Shown: in pieces, positions 26,733 through 39,252 of the stretch | Layout of the letters: every line of letters starts with the position of its first letter | Numbering within the stretch: position 1 is the first letter of the stretch | DNA from: Paraspadella gotoi | Lineage: Eukaryota > Chaetognatha | Assembly (NCBI GenBank): GCA_051294375.1 | Contig: CM119270.1 | Span: 8,111,063-8,175,062 of the forward strand | Reading direction: 5' to 3' | Length of the DNA stretch: 64,000 bases | Program-made: the position numbers and the translations under genes | Notes under the pieces: model-generated | What the model saw: the letters and a program-made list of their open reading frames with translations, nothing else | What the model was told of the DNA's origin: nothing | The model's database searches: none

Positions 26733-28312
26733 AGATCTTTTCCCTTCCGTTTTAGGAGACGTTTTGCCGATAGAGATGAATTGATGTTTTCAAGTCATCT
26801 ATTTCCTGACGTAGAGCAGTGAAATGAACAGACGCCGTTTATTGAATAACAAATGTGAAAAAATTTAAGTGATAAATGATAGAATGACAAACAAAATTAA
26901 ATAAGTCAACAAATATTAGCGTGACCTGAAATTAAATGAATGACTTTAAATACAGTAAACAAAATTTAAGTATATTCGCTAAAGTATTAGTTTTGATTTT
27001 CCCAATTTTTGCAAAGCAAAAATCAACTTGATATAAATCAGAATTATAAAACCGAACTAAAACCCACTTGTCAAAATGGCACATCAGTGTGAAATTGCTT
27101 CTTCCTCTTTACAATCTCTCTCTCTCTCTTTCTCTGCTCTTCTTCTCTTTCGTCTCTCTGTCCCTTTTTTTTGTCCTCTCTCTGTCCCTATATAAAAGAC
27201 CTTAAAATACAGTGTGAAAGCCTGAAATGCAAAAGGTAAGACGGGCAAAGAAATAAGAATCTTGAAGTTGAGCGAGAATAAAAGAAATAAAGTGTTTTCA
27301 AAACGCCGGATACAACGGTAGCTATATGTTTGACGATGAGGAAATGTTTAGGACTTAAAATAAATTCCTTCAGACAAGCTTTCTCTCTTTTCGGTCATTT
27401 TTGCAATTTTGTACAGAATATAAACATTTTAAAAAAACGTTATAAAAAAGTTTTAAAATTTCTAGATTAAATTTAAAATAACTCTGGCCGTTGGTTAAAT
27501 CTCGACAACCCACTCTGGACGCTCATTTAGCGAAAGAACCAAAAGAACTTCATCCTTTTTCTCAGTTTTTCGATCACAAGTGTTTATACAATTTTTAAAA
27601 AAAAAGTCAAGTCGCCTCTATTTCTTGGCGAATTCCGGTGGTGGTTGAGATGGGCGATCGTTGGTGTTAGTTGGTGGGTTGTGGTTGGTGGTTGGTCGGC
27701 GTATACGACGAGGTGAGATGGTGTCAGAGCAATCCAGATGTGTTTAACTGATTTCTTTGACTCGATTCAAGCTAAAGATTAAAGAGACAAAAATAAGATA
27801 TAGAACAAGAGAGAGGAACGAATAAGAGAGGCAGTGAATGATGTTTTTTTCAAAAATTTTAATAGAGCGGTAAAAGACCGGAGAAGGATTATGGAAACAG
27901 AGTGAAACGGACATGGAAACGCAATGAGCTTCAGTTTATTTGACAATTAGATGTTGAAAGCACGTATCTTTCTCCAACATTGAGGTTTCTCTCTCTTTGG
28001 ATGATTAACTTTCTTTTTTTTTATTTCTTTCCTTTCAACTTTTCTTGGGAAATTAATACTTGCTCTTCTTTCGTCATCGCTTTTCACTTTTTCTTCAAAA
28101 AAAAAAAAAAAAACGGAACCTTCCCACTAATTTGCTTCAACTTTTTCTTTCAACATTAATTCTTTCCACTTTTTGAAATATGATTAAGTGGAAGCCAGGA
28201 TGAGTGCATTGCTTGTAACCCGACACCCGACCACGAAAATGTATATTTCTCGGTGGCTTGATGAAAACGGGAGAGAACGAACGGCAAAGAGAGATAGAGT
28301 AAAAGTAAACAC

Positions 28313-28369
<57 letters not shown>

Positions 28370-31300
28370 AGAAAGAGAGAGAGAGAGAGAGGGAGAAGAG
28401 AGATTAAATAAAAGAAACCTAGCCAGAAAGAGATAACAGGAAGAGACAATGGAGTCAAAACGAGAAATTCGTAAATAAATTCCTCAAGCTATCATGGATA
28501 ATAATTTATGACTTGTTCAGAATGATGGCTTTCTTATCTTAAAAAAAAACGTTTTAAGATTAATAGCCGTGAAATTTTCTAACCTTAATTCTTTACTATT
28601 AGAAACTGTTTTTTTTTTTTGTTTTAAAAAAAGAAAAAATAAATAAAACATCTCGACAAGGGAAATAAAATGAAAGAAATGCTCTCTCTCTCTCTCTCAT
28701 CTCGTCTTTAAAAGTTTCATACTCCCCTTTTAAAGAGCAAAATACCGGTAACCGTTTATCCCTCGCAAAAATGAATAGTCGTGTTACAGCGAAGAAAAAA
28801 ATTAAAGAACATGTAGTTGAAAACTGAGAAGAATTCAAGAAACAATTTTTAGGGATGCAATTGCCAAAATAAAGCCATTGAAATTTACGGTGGAAACGTC
28901 CTCTACCTTCTTTCATCGTCTGGGGAGGCTTTCCTCATTCAAAATGAACCCACTGAGTCAGTAGGTGAGGATCGACACGAGGACCTTTCTTTCTGGAGTT
29001 TTACTTAAAACATCGTTCCCGAGCAAAAGAAGATAATAAAGTTGATTTTGGTGGAAAACTTTGTCGTTGAGGGAAAATTCAGAATCAGGTTTAATAATTG
29101 TTGAACGATTTAAAAAATACAAAAGTATTGTCTCGCGCATGTTATCTTCAATGAAGAGTGGGATTTTTTGTCGATCTTCATAAACTTTATAGTAATCACA
29201 AAGGCACGAAATGTGATGGCGAATTTACGTCAATTTTCAGCGGTTAAAGTCAAGTCAATGTGGTTTATTACCCAATGAAGGTTTTTTTTTAATCTCATAG
29301 ACTTCGAAACACTGAGTGACTGACCTTAATGAAATTCCTTAACGACTTCTTATCGAATTGGAAGATCGGACCCTGAATCGGAACACTCGAGATGTAATTT
29401 AGTTGTACTCCGTTAATAGCATGACAGGAATAATAAATTCTCCGAATCGAATGTTTACCAAATTAATTTTCCCATTTTTAAATATGTTATTTAATGGTAA
29501 ATAGGTGGTCCGGAAGATAATAAATCTAATTTCAAAAGAAATCGGATATGATTCATTTTCCCGTCAGACCGCTCGTCTTCGCCCCACACCGGAAAAAAAA
29601 AGAAAAAATAACCCGATTTTGGCCAGACTATTCTTATATCTCTGTCGCAAGATTAAATCAAAAGTCAGGAAACAGAATGTACAAAAACCCTTACACTAAT
29701 TAAACGCAACGTTCGTACAAAATAACTACTGATCCAGTAGGTCTTAATAGGGAAAATCGATTCGCGAAAGAAAAACTAATTAGCGCATAAATGCCCTCCA
29801 AGCCCAATTTACTTCTCTGTGAGGTTTCGCTCGGATTTTCCAAAGAAAAAAAAAATTTCGGATAAAGGTAAACGATCGTTCGAACGTCCGGAGTCTCGAA
29901 CCCGTCGAACGAATTTTATTCTTGGATTATGTAAAAATAAAGAATCGATTAAATTGATATTCGTTCTTAATTACGTATTTAGATTTGAGACTAGGTACAA
30001 TTAGGAGAGTAGATCGTTAAGCCACTTTACGAGCGTTTTTATCTAATCGGATTATAATTCCTTCCCGGGATAATTATGAATATTACATCCTCTCGTTCCG
30101 AGAGCAAAATAGGGTTCGGAAAAAAAAAAAAAAAAACTGTTCTTCACTACTACTTCATAGCCTTTTTTGACTGAGAGCCTATCTTTGCTAAATTATAAGA
30201 GTTTGAATAGAAAATTTTGTTTTTCCCCAGATTTTTTTAGATTATGGAGACTTCGGCATTCGAGAAGTTCCCATCGCATACAGATTTTTAACTTCGCGAA
30301 CTAAAATAAAAATTCAATCGAGCAAGAGACGATGCTTGTATAATTCATTATTCCACCAAATTTATGCCCCCCGTGGAAACCGAAAACCCGATGCTTACTG
30401 CTCTTAAGTATTGGAGCATAAAGTGTATTCACGCCAAAAGACATGAATAGAAGCGAGGCGTAAATCTTATTTTCAAGAACATACCATAATAACATCGCGA
30501 CCCGTAATTAGTTGCGAACATGGTTTGAATTTTTTTCGCTCCCCCAACAATTTTGCCTTTTTTTTTTTTAATTTATCGTCGGAGACTTTTGTAGTGCAAA
30601 TGTTTTCAGTTTTTGACATCCTCGTTCGAAATCCTTATTAAATTTACTGGGGAAATAGCTTGTGCCTACGGGAGAACAGTTTTCGGTTAAATTAGAAGAA
30701 GAAGAAAAAAGGAGGCCTTTAAGCACTTAAATATCGAACGGGTTAATTGAGGTCACCGCGAGAGCAAAGTTCGAGCCACTCATATTCCTGTCACATTTTG
30801 AAAACTGGTCGGAAGGAAGTTCAAGAACGCAGCTCGTCCAGTCTCTTTCTCGTCGTTCCTCGAGAACAGTCTGCGCGATGTCGTCTTTCGGAAGTCGTCT
30901 CTTTGGATGTTTATTCAATAGAAAAGTAGAAGCAAGTAAGTAAGAAAAAAATTTATTTATTTCTGTATTTTTTAAACCACCAACTTTCCCCTGACTCGAG
31001 CGTCCAAAAATGAATGCGGGAGGGAAGTGGAGAATAAGTATAAAGCAGAAATCAAAGCCAACGTAATCCGATGTCCGATTCGATTAAATAGAGCTTTTGA
31101 CGCTTTTAAAAAATGTCATCCGGTAAAAAGGCTTAAAATAAGTATTTTAAGTTTTTTTTTTATCTGTAATCCAGGCGCCTTTTTTATCTTATTTTATTTT
31201 CAAACAACCGATATCCCGATTATCTTGACTCTAATATACTTTTTGGGTCGTCAGTTATGTAGGGACATATTTTTCATTAATTTTTGAAAATTGAATAATT

Positions 31301-31601
31301 TTCAGAATAGAATAAGGATTCAGGTTTTGTTTCTCTTTTTTTTAAGACTCTCCTCTCTAACGTCTCTCTTACTTTTATTGAATGAGTCAATGCAGTTTTT
31401 AAAAAAATCAATGAGAAAAATTAATTTTTGAGACTGAGTTCACCATAGTTTTGAATGAAGACTCGATCAAAATTATTTTCCGTGTTCTTTATGATCTTAT
31501 CAACATTTTTTCCAATTTTTAAACTTCGATAGTAAATTGGTTCGGCATGATTGATCTGTCTATACCATGATAAAATATTCATTACATTTTCTACTCTCCT
31601 C

Positions 31602-31633
<32 letters not shown>

Positions 31634-32323
31634 ATCATCTATCTCTCCTCCTCTCTCTCTCTCTCCCACTCGCTCGGGGTCTCTGCGCGTAATAAATGAC
31701 GCTCACTAGGCTCTAATTATAGATTCCCCTTAATGATCGACTCGCGCCATTCAAAGAGGGGGGAGGGCAGCAGAACGAGAGAAAAAAAGAACGCAAAAAG
31801 TAAAAAAAGTACATAAAAAATGACTAAGTCAATCCTCGTAGCGATTTGAAGAGAGAGAATATTCTACGCCTTGTCGTCTTTGTAGTTATAGATGTCAGTT
31901 TTTGCTCCTCTTATACAGGCTTTAATAATTTTACGCGGTAGTGGAACCAACATTTTTTTTATTTGCTGGAGCGGTTTTGAAAAAGAAAGTTCATCATAAG
32001 GTTGAAACCAAGTTCTCAGTTGTCGAATCTGCTGCAACAAATGCCAAAGTTTATCTTTCCCAACGAAATACCTACTTTTAAATGCTTTTTAGAATTTAAT
32101 CGTGGTTTTATTTAGTTTCAAATCAATCATTTCACACTTTGTGCGCGTCATCGCGACCCTCACCTTCGCGCCCCCGGTGATTTTCCCGCGTGATATCGTC
32201 TAAATTTTATATTTGAAAAAGCTTTCTTTGGAAAAAACATATTTAAACGACGCGGAGATGAGAGAGAGAGAGAAGAGAGAGAGAGAGGGAGAGAGAGGGG
32301 AGAGAAGAAAGAGAGAACGAGAG

Positions 32324-32357
<34 letters not shown>

Positions 32358-33375
32358 GAGAGGAAAGAGCAGAAGGATGAAGAGGACAATCCTGCTGTTT
32401 TGATCTACCTTTAATCTTCACACGAATTTGGTCCCCGGTTCGTCGTCGTCGTCGTCTCGTCGTCCGTCGTGGTGTCGTCTCCCTCTAAACGCAGACGCGC
32501 ATCGCTCTGATGGGAAATAGTGGCATAGTTTGGCTCCCGCCCCGGAGTTAGTGTCTCAAGTCTTGGGCCTTCCTCTTTTTGAACTAAAAGATCTAGTCGT
32601 TCTTTTTTCGTTATTCCTAAGTACATCGCGTGAATAGAGGAATGTTTTATATTTTTTTCTTATATATATATTTTTTTTACTTTTCTTCCATTTTTTTTTT
32701 CTTCACTGCAGCTTTAAGACTATTGTCAGTAATTTGCATTTTCGTACGATTTCCGTTATCTTCATTCTTTCACTTAAATTTCGATTATCAATCAAAGAAA
32801 GCATCTTTCCGTCACGACGCTTCCGTTAATTGAATCGGAGAAATCACAATGATCAATTTACTGATCGATGTCCATTGTTCTTTCTTTTCCCTCCTGTCAC
32901 ACGACTAAGAATGTTCCTAATCACTGCCAGTTCAAACTGCAATTCCTCAATTGTTGAAGATTGTGTCGTCACCATATTTCTGCATCACGTCAAAATACTC
33001 AATGTCTTAAATGTTCTGATCCAATATTCTATCCTTATTAACTACCTCTGCTTCTATTTAGTGACACAACAAAATACTTTTCAATTCCTGCTTTGACTCC
33101 AATCATCGTCGTCAATTTGTTCAATTTATTATTATGTCACCGTCTTCCGTCGTCATGTCGAGTCGCCGTTCACGATCCGTCGCATCTGTCGGTGTGGCGT
33201 AGTCGTTGCCATCGTCCGTCGCCACTCCCGGTAGACAAACACGTGTAAGATGTTGCATGTGCTCCCACTTCGATCCCCGGGTGCACGATAGTCTACCGGG
33301 GGTCACAGGATAACAGGTCACAGAGGGCAGATTCGAAAACTACCACAGGGGGTCAGAAGAAGATCACCCAAAGGT
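24424..33375 (+). repeat. Tandem unit C (about 8.95 kb)
   Basis: Second head-to-tail copy of 15,466-24,411. It continues past the point where B stops, through a run of GGTCAC-type motifs and G-rich sequence at 33,290-33,450 into single-copy DNA. The indel pattern (many single-base insertions in non-repeat sequence) looks like uncorrected long reads. Confidence 0.92.
32258..32370. repeat. (GA)n cluster in unit C
   Basis: Longer and more interrupted than the matching 26-bp GA repeat in unit B (23,367-23,393), a real length difference between the two units. Confidence 0.8.
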
Positions 33376-33477
33376 CACGGGGTGGGCAAAGGTGGGCAAA
33401 GAGGGAGGCGAGGGGCGCCGAGTAACACGCGTCGACCCGCCGATGGTGGGGGACTTTGATTTATTGGTGAGAGAGTA

Positions 33478-33492
33478 ACAGAGAAGAGAGAG

Positions 33493-33567
<75 letters not shown>

Positions 33568-33573
33568 AGAGAT
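33478..33573. repeat. (GA)n microsatellite
   Basis: About 95 bp of GA repeats to the right of unit C. Confidence 0.9.
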
Positions 33574-33671
33574 TGGCTTATTTTCCGCTCAGATTATGAA
33601 CAGAAGATTTTGGGTCCCTTATCGTCTTCGTCGGTTAAAGTAATTTAAACTGATTCATGGACTCTCGGTCA

Positions 33672-33696
33672 NNNNNNNNNNNNNNNNNNNNNNNNN
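33672..33696. other. Assembly gap, 25 N
   Basis: A run of 25 N in single-copy sequence. Confidence 0.95.
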
Positions 33697-33848
33697 ATAC
33701 GAACCGATATTTAATTTTGACCTTGACCTTGGGAGAAACGAAGGAAAAAGCGAGAAAGATCATGACGAGAACTACGTCTACAACTACAAGACTCTCCTAG
33801 TCCATAACAAATCCGATCCCAGGGGGAACCTTTAATCACAGAGAGAGA

Positions 33849-34002
33849 NNNNNNNNNNNNNNNNNNNNNNNNNNNNNNNNNNNNNNNNNNNNNNNNNNNN
33901 NNNNNNNNNNNNNNNNNNNNNNNNNNNNNNNNNNNNNNNNNNNNNNNNNNNNNNNNNNNNNNNNNNNNNNNNNNNNNNNNNNNNNNNNNNNNNNNNNNNN
34001 NN
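33849..34002. other. Assembly gap, 154 N, inside (GA)n
   Basis: A run of N bounded on both sides by GA repeats, so the missing sequence is probably a GA array. A GAGT tract follows (34,036-34,056). Confidence 0.95.
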
Positions 34003-34034
<32 letters not shown>

Positions 34035-34167
34035 AAAAGTGAGTGAGTGAGTCAGTGATGCTTACTTTCAAATACGTGAAATTTAATGTCTCTCATAAAG
34101 AGTGAATTTTTTCCCACCGTTCACAACCTTCCTTGACACGCAAACGAAACGATGCCGCTTTCGATGT

Positions 34168-34232
34168 GAAAATCCCAAATCCCAAAACCCAAATCTCAAA
34201 TCCCAAATCTCGAATCCCAAATCCCAAATCTG
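34168..34232. repeat. (AAATCCC)n heptamer array
   Basis: About nine degenerate copies of AAATCCC (variants AAAACCC, AAATCTC, CGAATCCC). Confidence 0.8.
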
Positions 34233-34295
34233 AAATAAAAAGGAAACTCGATGCGGCCAAGTCGCTATTCCTCCAAGAAGATCATTTTGTTATGA

Positions 34296-34326
34296 AGACG
34301 ACGACGACGACGACGACGACGACGAC
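34296..34326. repeat. (GAC)n trinucleotide repeat
   Basis: About ten GAC triplets on the plus strand, the opposite strand to the array at 23,458. Confidence 0.9.
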
Positions 34327-34405
34327 CGTGGCTTCGCGAAGAGAAATAAAAATTATGTTTCCATTTAAAATTATTGACGTATAACTTCATATCATAATAA
34401 TTATA

Positions 34406-34415
34406 NNNNNNNNNN
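34406..34415. other. Assembly gap, 10 N
   Basis: A run of 10 N immediately left of the LTR-like sequence, so the LTR start may be lost here. Confidence 0.95.
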
Positions 34416-34708
34416 ATCAAACTAACCCAAAGCAAAATCGGATTGAAGGATGGGACGATCTCCGCAGAATCGGAATCGTTGAATCATGATTGGTCAAAGG
34501 CGGAATCGGATTCGACCAATCAGCTTGCAGAACCAATGGAATTGTCAAAATGACTCTTGCCTTCGATCCTCCTCTCTAGATATAAATAGACCTAGCTTCC
34601 TTAGTTTCACTAGAATTGATCTGGACTTCTGCGTGTGTCTCACCGTCACCATTTTATTCTCAGAATAAATTTCGTTTTGATTCACATCGAAAACCCATGA
34701 GTTTTTCA
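34416..34708 (+). mobile_element. LTR fragment of a retrotransposon (3' part)
   Basis: Signals stand in the order expected of an LTR promoter: an inverted CCAAT box (ATTGG, 34,489), two CCAAT boxes (34,516 and 34,533), a TATA box (TATAAATA, 34,581-34,588), a polyadenylation signal (AATAAA, 34,664-34,669) and a terminal CA (34,707-34,708). A tRNA primer-binding site follows seven bases later. The left edge is not defined and may be in the N gap. No gag or pol follows, so this is a truncated element. The layout fits Ty3/gypsy-type elements; that family call is inference. Confidence 0.55.
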
Positions 34709-34715
34709 TTAAATG

Positions 34716-34758
34716 TGGTGGCAGCGGTGAGATTCGAACCCACGCCTCCGAAGAGACC
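34716..34758 (+). promoter_or_regulatory. Retrotransposon primer-binding site (tRNA-Leu)
   Basis: TGGTGGCAGCGGTGAG and onward is complementary to a tRNA 3' end including CCA. The complementarity continues through the T arm (GATTCGAACCC) and into a variable arm (TCTCTTCGGAGGC) typical of animal leucine tRNAs of the AAG/TAG type. A 43-base match is long for a primer site and may reflect copied tRNA sequence. A/T-only sequence follows at once (34,762-34,800), marking truncation. Confidence 0.6.
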
Positions 34759-34761
34759 GAT

Positions 34762-34800
34762 ATATATATAAATATATAAATATATATATATATAAACATT
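34762..34800. repeat. (TA)n/(ATAA)n repeat
   Basis: Pure A/T alternation directly after the primer-binding site. Confidence 0.85.
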
Positions 34801-35680
34801 TAAAATCAGTAAAAATAAACAACAAAAACTATATGTTTAGGATCTTACTCCTGCATTATACTTCCACATTACGTCGTTGCCGAAAAAGAAATCAGTAAAT
34901 TTTACAAGACGATACAAAAAACCGTAAATCCAATGTGTCTTATCCCAGCGATCCCGTTAAAAAACCGGCACTAGTTAGTCTCACCTTTTTTCGTAAAATA
35001 TTTCTAGTTTAACGCGACAAGCTACAAGACATTTCTTGGTCTTCGACACCAAATTGACACTAAGTTGACACAAACGCAGCTAAACGACGATATTTTTTCG
35101 AGGCGAAATATTTCTGAGGCGAAAACTGGATCCGGCGAAAGGATCATTCGGAAGCCTCAATTACCCCAATTACTTTTTCCTTTTTCGTCGCCGCTGATTT
35201 TTCTTCTTTTTCTCTTTGTTTTTTTTTTTTTTAGTTCTGTTTGAGTTCTGTTTTATTTCACGCTGTGAAAACAACGGAGAATCGCGGAAATCGGTTTTCG
35301 TCACTGACACGGCGCGAGTGGCGCGTGGCAGGAGTTGGTGGTTCTTGGTGGTGGACGAGGTGGTGGTAATGACTAATGAGGGAGGTGGTTTCGATGGTGG
35401 CCGATTGTGGCGCTGACGGTTGTTTTCAAACTTTAGAATAAAATATGAAAATATTTTTAAGTTGAAATTTAAGCTTGAAATATTGTTTAAATGACATACT
35501 GAAAAACTATCTATCTTTTAGAAGGTTTCAAAATTTTAAATTCTAAATTTTTACAGTATTTCACTCTCCTTCTCCAGGAATTTGAGTTGGTCATTCGTTT
35601 CCGTCGACCCACCATCGTTTTCAAAGTCCTGTTTCTTTATCATTTACGATTCATTACGGTTTTCGCGGTTTCCTGTTATT
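34801..35680. other. Intergenic sequence
   Basis: AT-rich to about 35,260, then a GGTGGT-rich patch (35,300-35,410), then AT-rich again. No gene or element recognised. Confidence 0.35.
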
Positions 35681-35689
35681 ATTAATCGT

Positions 35690-35752
35690 GGTCGTCATCG
35701 TCGTCGTCGGCGTCGTCGTCTTCTTCGTCGTCGTCGTCCTCCTCCTCCTCAA
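35690..35752. repeat. (GTC)n/(CCT)n repeat
   Basis: GTC triplets turning into CCT triplets; flanked by moderately GC-rich sequence to 36,060 without a recognisable gene. Confidence 0.8.
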
Positions 35753-36090
35753 ATCTCCGTCGCGTCTTTTGTTTCTTTCCCTAAAAACCGGAAACCATCG
35801 TCACGCCCTCCCGCGGCGAGAAGACTACGAGGCGGCCATCGAAAATAAAAGATCGGGGCGTTCCGAGATTTCTGTGGCGGGCCGACCACCTCCTTCTACA
35901 CAGAGGGGGGTTATGTGCTCCTCTCGGTGTCGGGCCGGGGGGGAAGAGATTGCCTGAGCCAGAGGGTGGCAACTGATTTGCGGCCACCCATGGGATTGCT
36001 GCTGTCGGGACGCGTGCTTTTGTTCGCGACGCAGTGGTGGAGCGGATGATCCAGGTTTTGGACCAGGGACTAAGCTGGACCGAAGAATGA

Positions 36091-36353
36091 GGTTGAGCAG
36101 ATGGCATCTCTTGTTGCAAAGAGGAGGAAGAATTGAGGTTGAGCAGATGGCATCTCTTGTTGCAGAGATTGAGGAAGAATGAGGTTGAGCAGATAGTGCA
36201 TCTCTTGTTGCAGAGATTGAGGAAGAATGAGGTTTGAGCCAGATGGCATCTCTTGTTGCAGAGATTGAGGAAGAATGAGTTGAGCAGATGGCATCTCTTG
36301 TTGCAGAGATTGAGGAAGAATGAGGTTGAGCAGATGGCATCTTTTTGGCAGAG
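36091..36353. repeat. 46-bp minisatellite, about 5.7 units
   Basis: Unit begins GTTGAGCAGATGGCATCTC and continues TTGTTGCAGAGATTGAGGAAGAATGAG. The first unit differs (AAGAGGAGGAAG) and the last decays after GGCATCT. Because 46 is not a multiple of three, each unit shifts frame, so the 207-codon minus-strand frame across it is not a convincing gene. Confidence 0.92.
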
Positions 36354-37635
36354 ATGCTTCGGAGAGTTACAAGCTGGCTCAGATTGGAAAACAGAAGTAG
36401 ACAATATGAACTATAGCTTAAAAATCCATACCTCGCTACTTACATAGTACCTAGGATCTTGAAGCTGTTAAGCACATAAGGAGATAAGCCTTGAATAGAG
36501 CCAAACTTCGTCAATGGGGTGGGTCAGAAGTTTGATTTGGGAACCTTTCCAAATGAAACTTCATACATTTCTGAGAAAAACTTTCAATGGACGCAAAATT
36601 TTCTTAAAATAAGCATTAGTTAAATTTTTATATATTATATTTGATAGGAAATGTCAAAAATTTTTTTGGAATTTTTATTTTTTTAAAAGCAGATTCAAAT
36701 AGCTTATGAAACAGTATTTACACAAAGTATAATTTCTTTTTCCATAATTTGATGATAAGGGGTTTAAATTGAGAAAAACCTTAAAAAATCATATCATCCT
36801 CATCATCGCATGATTTAGCAGTTTTACTAATTTTTAGTAATAAAAACCAAAATTTTAAAAAGTTGTAATTATATTTTTGCTTAACTTTTTAAAGCTCTTA
36901 TCAGAATCAAATTAAAAAAACTTAAAATATCCAAAAAAATTTTTTTGTCATTATATAGCAATAAATAATATTAATTAGCGAATTACTCATGGTTCGGAAC
37001 ATTTTTGCAAAAAAATATTTTAACACAATAATTAATAACCAATAATGGTAGTTTATGCTGTTCCATTAAAAATTTGAATTTGGTCGGCTACCGCTACCTT
37101 GAACATCGATTATTACTTTGCCGCAATCAATGATACGTATACGTCAATAAGCCACAGTAATGAGAGTATACAATGAAAAGATGAAAATAACAGTAACAGT
37201 ACTTCTCATTCTTAAGTATCGGCTTTTTTACGTAAGGCGTCGCGGGGTTCAAGCAGAGGCAAATCGCACATGGAACCCCGGGGGAGAGAGATGAGCTCAG
37301 AAGGACAGACGAGTTACCCCCGGTGGGACCGGCATCCGCGTCACCCGTCGTTACCGGGATCGCCGTAATTTTGTCTCTATTTTAAAACAATCATTTTTAT
37401 TGCTTTTGTCTGGAAGTCAGTTCGGGTGAGGGCGTCGAAGCGCAATCCTTTGCAATAAAATGAAAAGAAAAAAAAATAAGTCGAATTAACAAAGGAATAT
37501 TTTTACTTTTTCTGAGTTTATTGCACTAAGCGAAATTGTTCAAATATATGACGAATCTTACGCACGGAGTTTACAATTGCCGGCGAAGTAATAAAACTGG
37601 ATAAAGAAAAAAATAGGGAAGTCAATCTTGAGTCG
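36354..37635. other. AT-rich intergenic sequence
   Basis: No gene seen. A short GC-rich patch at 37,228-37,370 includes a GGGGTTC...GAACCCC hairpin (7-bp stem, about 25-base loop). Confidence 0.4.
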
Positions 37636-37690
37636 GGCATCGATGGCGACGATGACGACGACGACGACGACGACGATGATGACGACAACT
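37636..37690. repeat. (GAC)n/(GAT)n repeat
   Basis: GACGACGACGATGATGACGAC type triplets on the plus strand. Confidence 0.85.
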
Positions 37691-38009
37691 ACAAACAATG
37701 AAAAATTAACTTCCGGTTCATTTTTCGGAGAGTTTATTCCCGTCCACCACTTCAAACCTTTCAAATACTGACTTACCTTGTGCAAAAAACTTTAAGCTAA
37801 CAACTAAGAATATAAATAAACTGGAATGTAAAACAAATAAATAAATTGGAATGTAAAACAAGTTGTGGACCATTTCGAACTATTGCATTAGCCTATAAAG
37901 TTTAGAATATACATAATGAACTACAAAACGAGTTGTACTAGACCACGAAAACAAAGACGCCTCGTAAAAAGAGACTCCCGTCTCAAAGAAAAAAAAAAAA
38001 ACTCGCGCA

Positions 38010-38310
38010 TTGCTTCGGGCCGGACCCCGCCCCAAAGAGGAAAGAGCGACCTTTCGAGACATTAGTTTCCGATTCAAGACGCGCCGCGCGTCCGCGAGCC
38101 CGAGGATGCAAAATCGTCTCTCCGCGCCGCCCCGCGCCGCCCCCGCGCCCGGCCCGCGCGCCCCCGCGCCGCCCACGCGCCGCCCGCCGCCCGGGCCCCG
38201 CGACGCCGCTTTGTAATTACTCCATTTGCCGCGAAAGGCTTTTTTGACCTTGCCGCGGTGAAAAGGGCAGGACCGGCCGACGACGCCGCCACCACGATCA
38301 AGACGCTACG
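38010..38310. promoter_or_regulatory. CpG-rich patch, possible promoter
   Basis: The most GC- and CpG-rich sequence in the window: CGCGCC, GCCCGCCG and CCCGCG are dense at about 38,080-38,215, set in AT-rich DNA. Frames on both strands are open only through composition (Arg/Pro/Ala). It could be a CpG-island promoter or a GC-rich repeat; no transcript is evident. Confidence 0.35.
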
Positions 38311-38311
38311 T

Positions 38312-38372
38312 GAAGGAGAGAGAGAGAGAAGAGAGAGAGACGACGAGAAGCGAGAGGAAGGAGAGAGGGAGA

Positions 38373-38411
<39 letters not shown>

Positions 38412-38412
38412 C
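38312..38412. repeat. (GA)n cluster
   Basis: Interrupted GA repeats immediately right of the CpG-rich patch, with T/C-rich sequence beyond (38,460-38,650). Confidence 0.85.
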
Positions 38413-38659
38413 GTTTTTATAAAAACGTTGGCGCTCTTAATTCGTCAATCTGAGTAAATCTAAAACATTTTTCCTTTTTTCCCTCCTTATCCTTTCCCCT
38501 TCCCCTTCTCCTTTCTCTTCTTCCTTCCCTTCAAAGAAAAAAGAAAAGAAAAAGAAATCGCAGTTGCTTGATTTTTTCCCTCTATCCTTTCCCCCTCTCT
38601 CTCATCTTCTCTCTCTCTCCTCCTCTCTCTCTCTCTCCCTTCTCTTCCTCGTCTCATCT

Positions 38660-39252
38660 CTTACGTACCTCATCCTTCAGCCGAGCTCTCACTCATCTCT
38701 CAATTCTTTGGGGGAGGTTAACGCCCGGTTGAGGGGAGCCTGCTTGCGAGATCGCGTTATCCATACAAAGTACCTGATTTTTGCCAAACAGACAAAGTTA
38801 TGAATAACTGATTTCGTTTACTCCTTCTCCTCCTTCTGCAAACCTCGTTTCCGATTTTGCCTCCGCGTTGACGTAAAAAAAAAATTTCAATCCCGACTTT
38901 TGAAAAAAATTTTTTTTTCTTTTCGACCCGGGACGCGGTTCTGTAGTGGGACTCGAAACCCGGCAGGCACCGGGGGAGCTGTAAACCATATTTTCTAGGG
39001 GGGGGGGTGCCGGAGTGGGTTGATTAACTTTATAATGGCTTACGATGGCCGAGAGACTTCATTATAATTGCTCACACTAAAAATATTTTCTGATGACAAG
39101 CTCTCCGAATCACTAATCGATTTTATCATTTTGTACATGTGAAAAAGTAACAAGTGGCTTGCCAATATTCCGTTAATGAATATATGAAATTTGTACCAAT
39201 ATAAAAATTATCTATTCATTTAATAAATAAGCTATCTTGCCCCTGACTTTGG
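38660..39252. other. Intergenic sequence
   Basis: Mixed composition, a ten-base G run at about 38,999-39,008, no gene recognised. Confidence 0.35.

Noticed and set aside
33290-33400. Cluster of AGGTCA-like nuclear receptor half-sites
   Set aside because: Several GGTCAC motifs occur, but spacing and orientation are irregular and the region is a G-rich degenerate repeat.
35781-36404. 207-codon minus-strand frame with repeated Cys-rich motif
   Set aside because: It is the 46-bp minisatellite translated; the unit length is not a multiple of three and the motif changes frame within the array.
36405-36520. Weak resemblance to 5S rRNA (GATCTTGAAGCTGTTAAGCA)
   Set aside because: Only one short block resembles 5S; the internal control boxes downstream are not recognisable.
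37228-37280. Possible tRNA or structured RNA (GGGGTTC...GAACCCC)
   Set aside because: A single 7-bp hairpin without cloverleaf arms.
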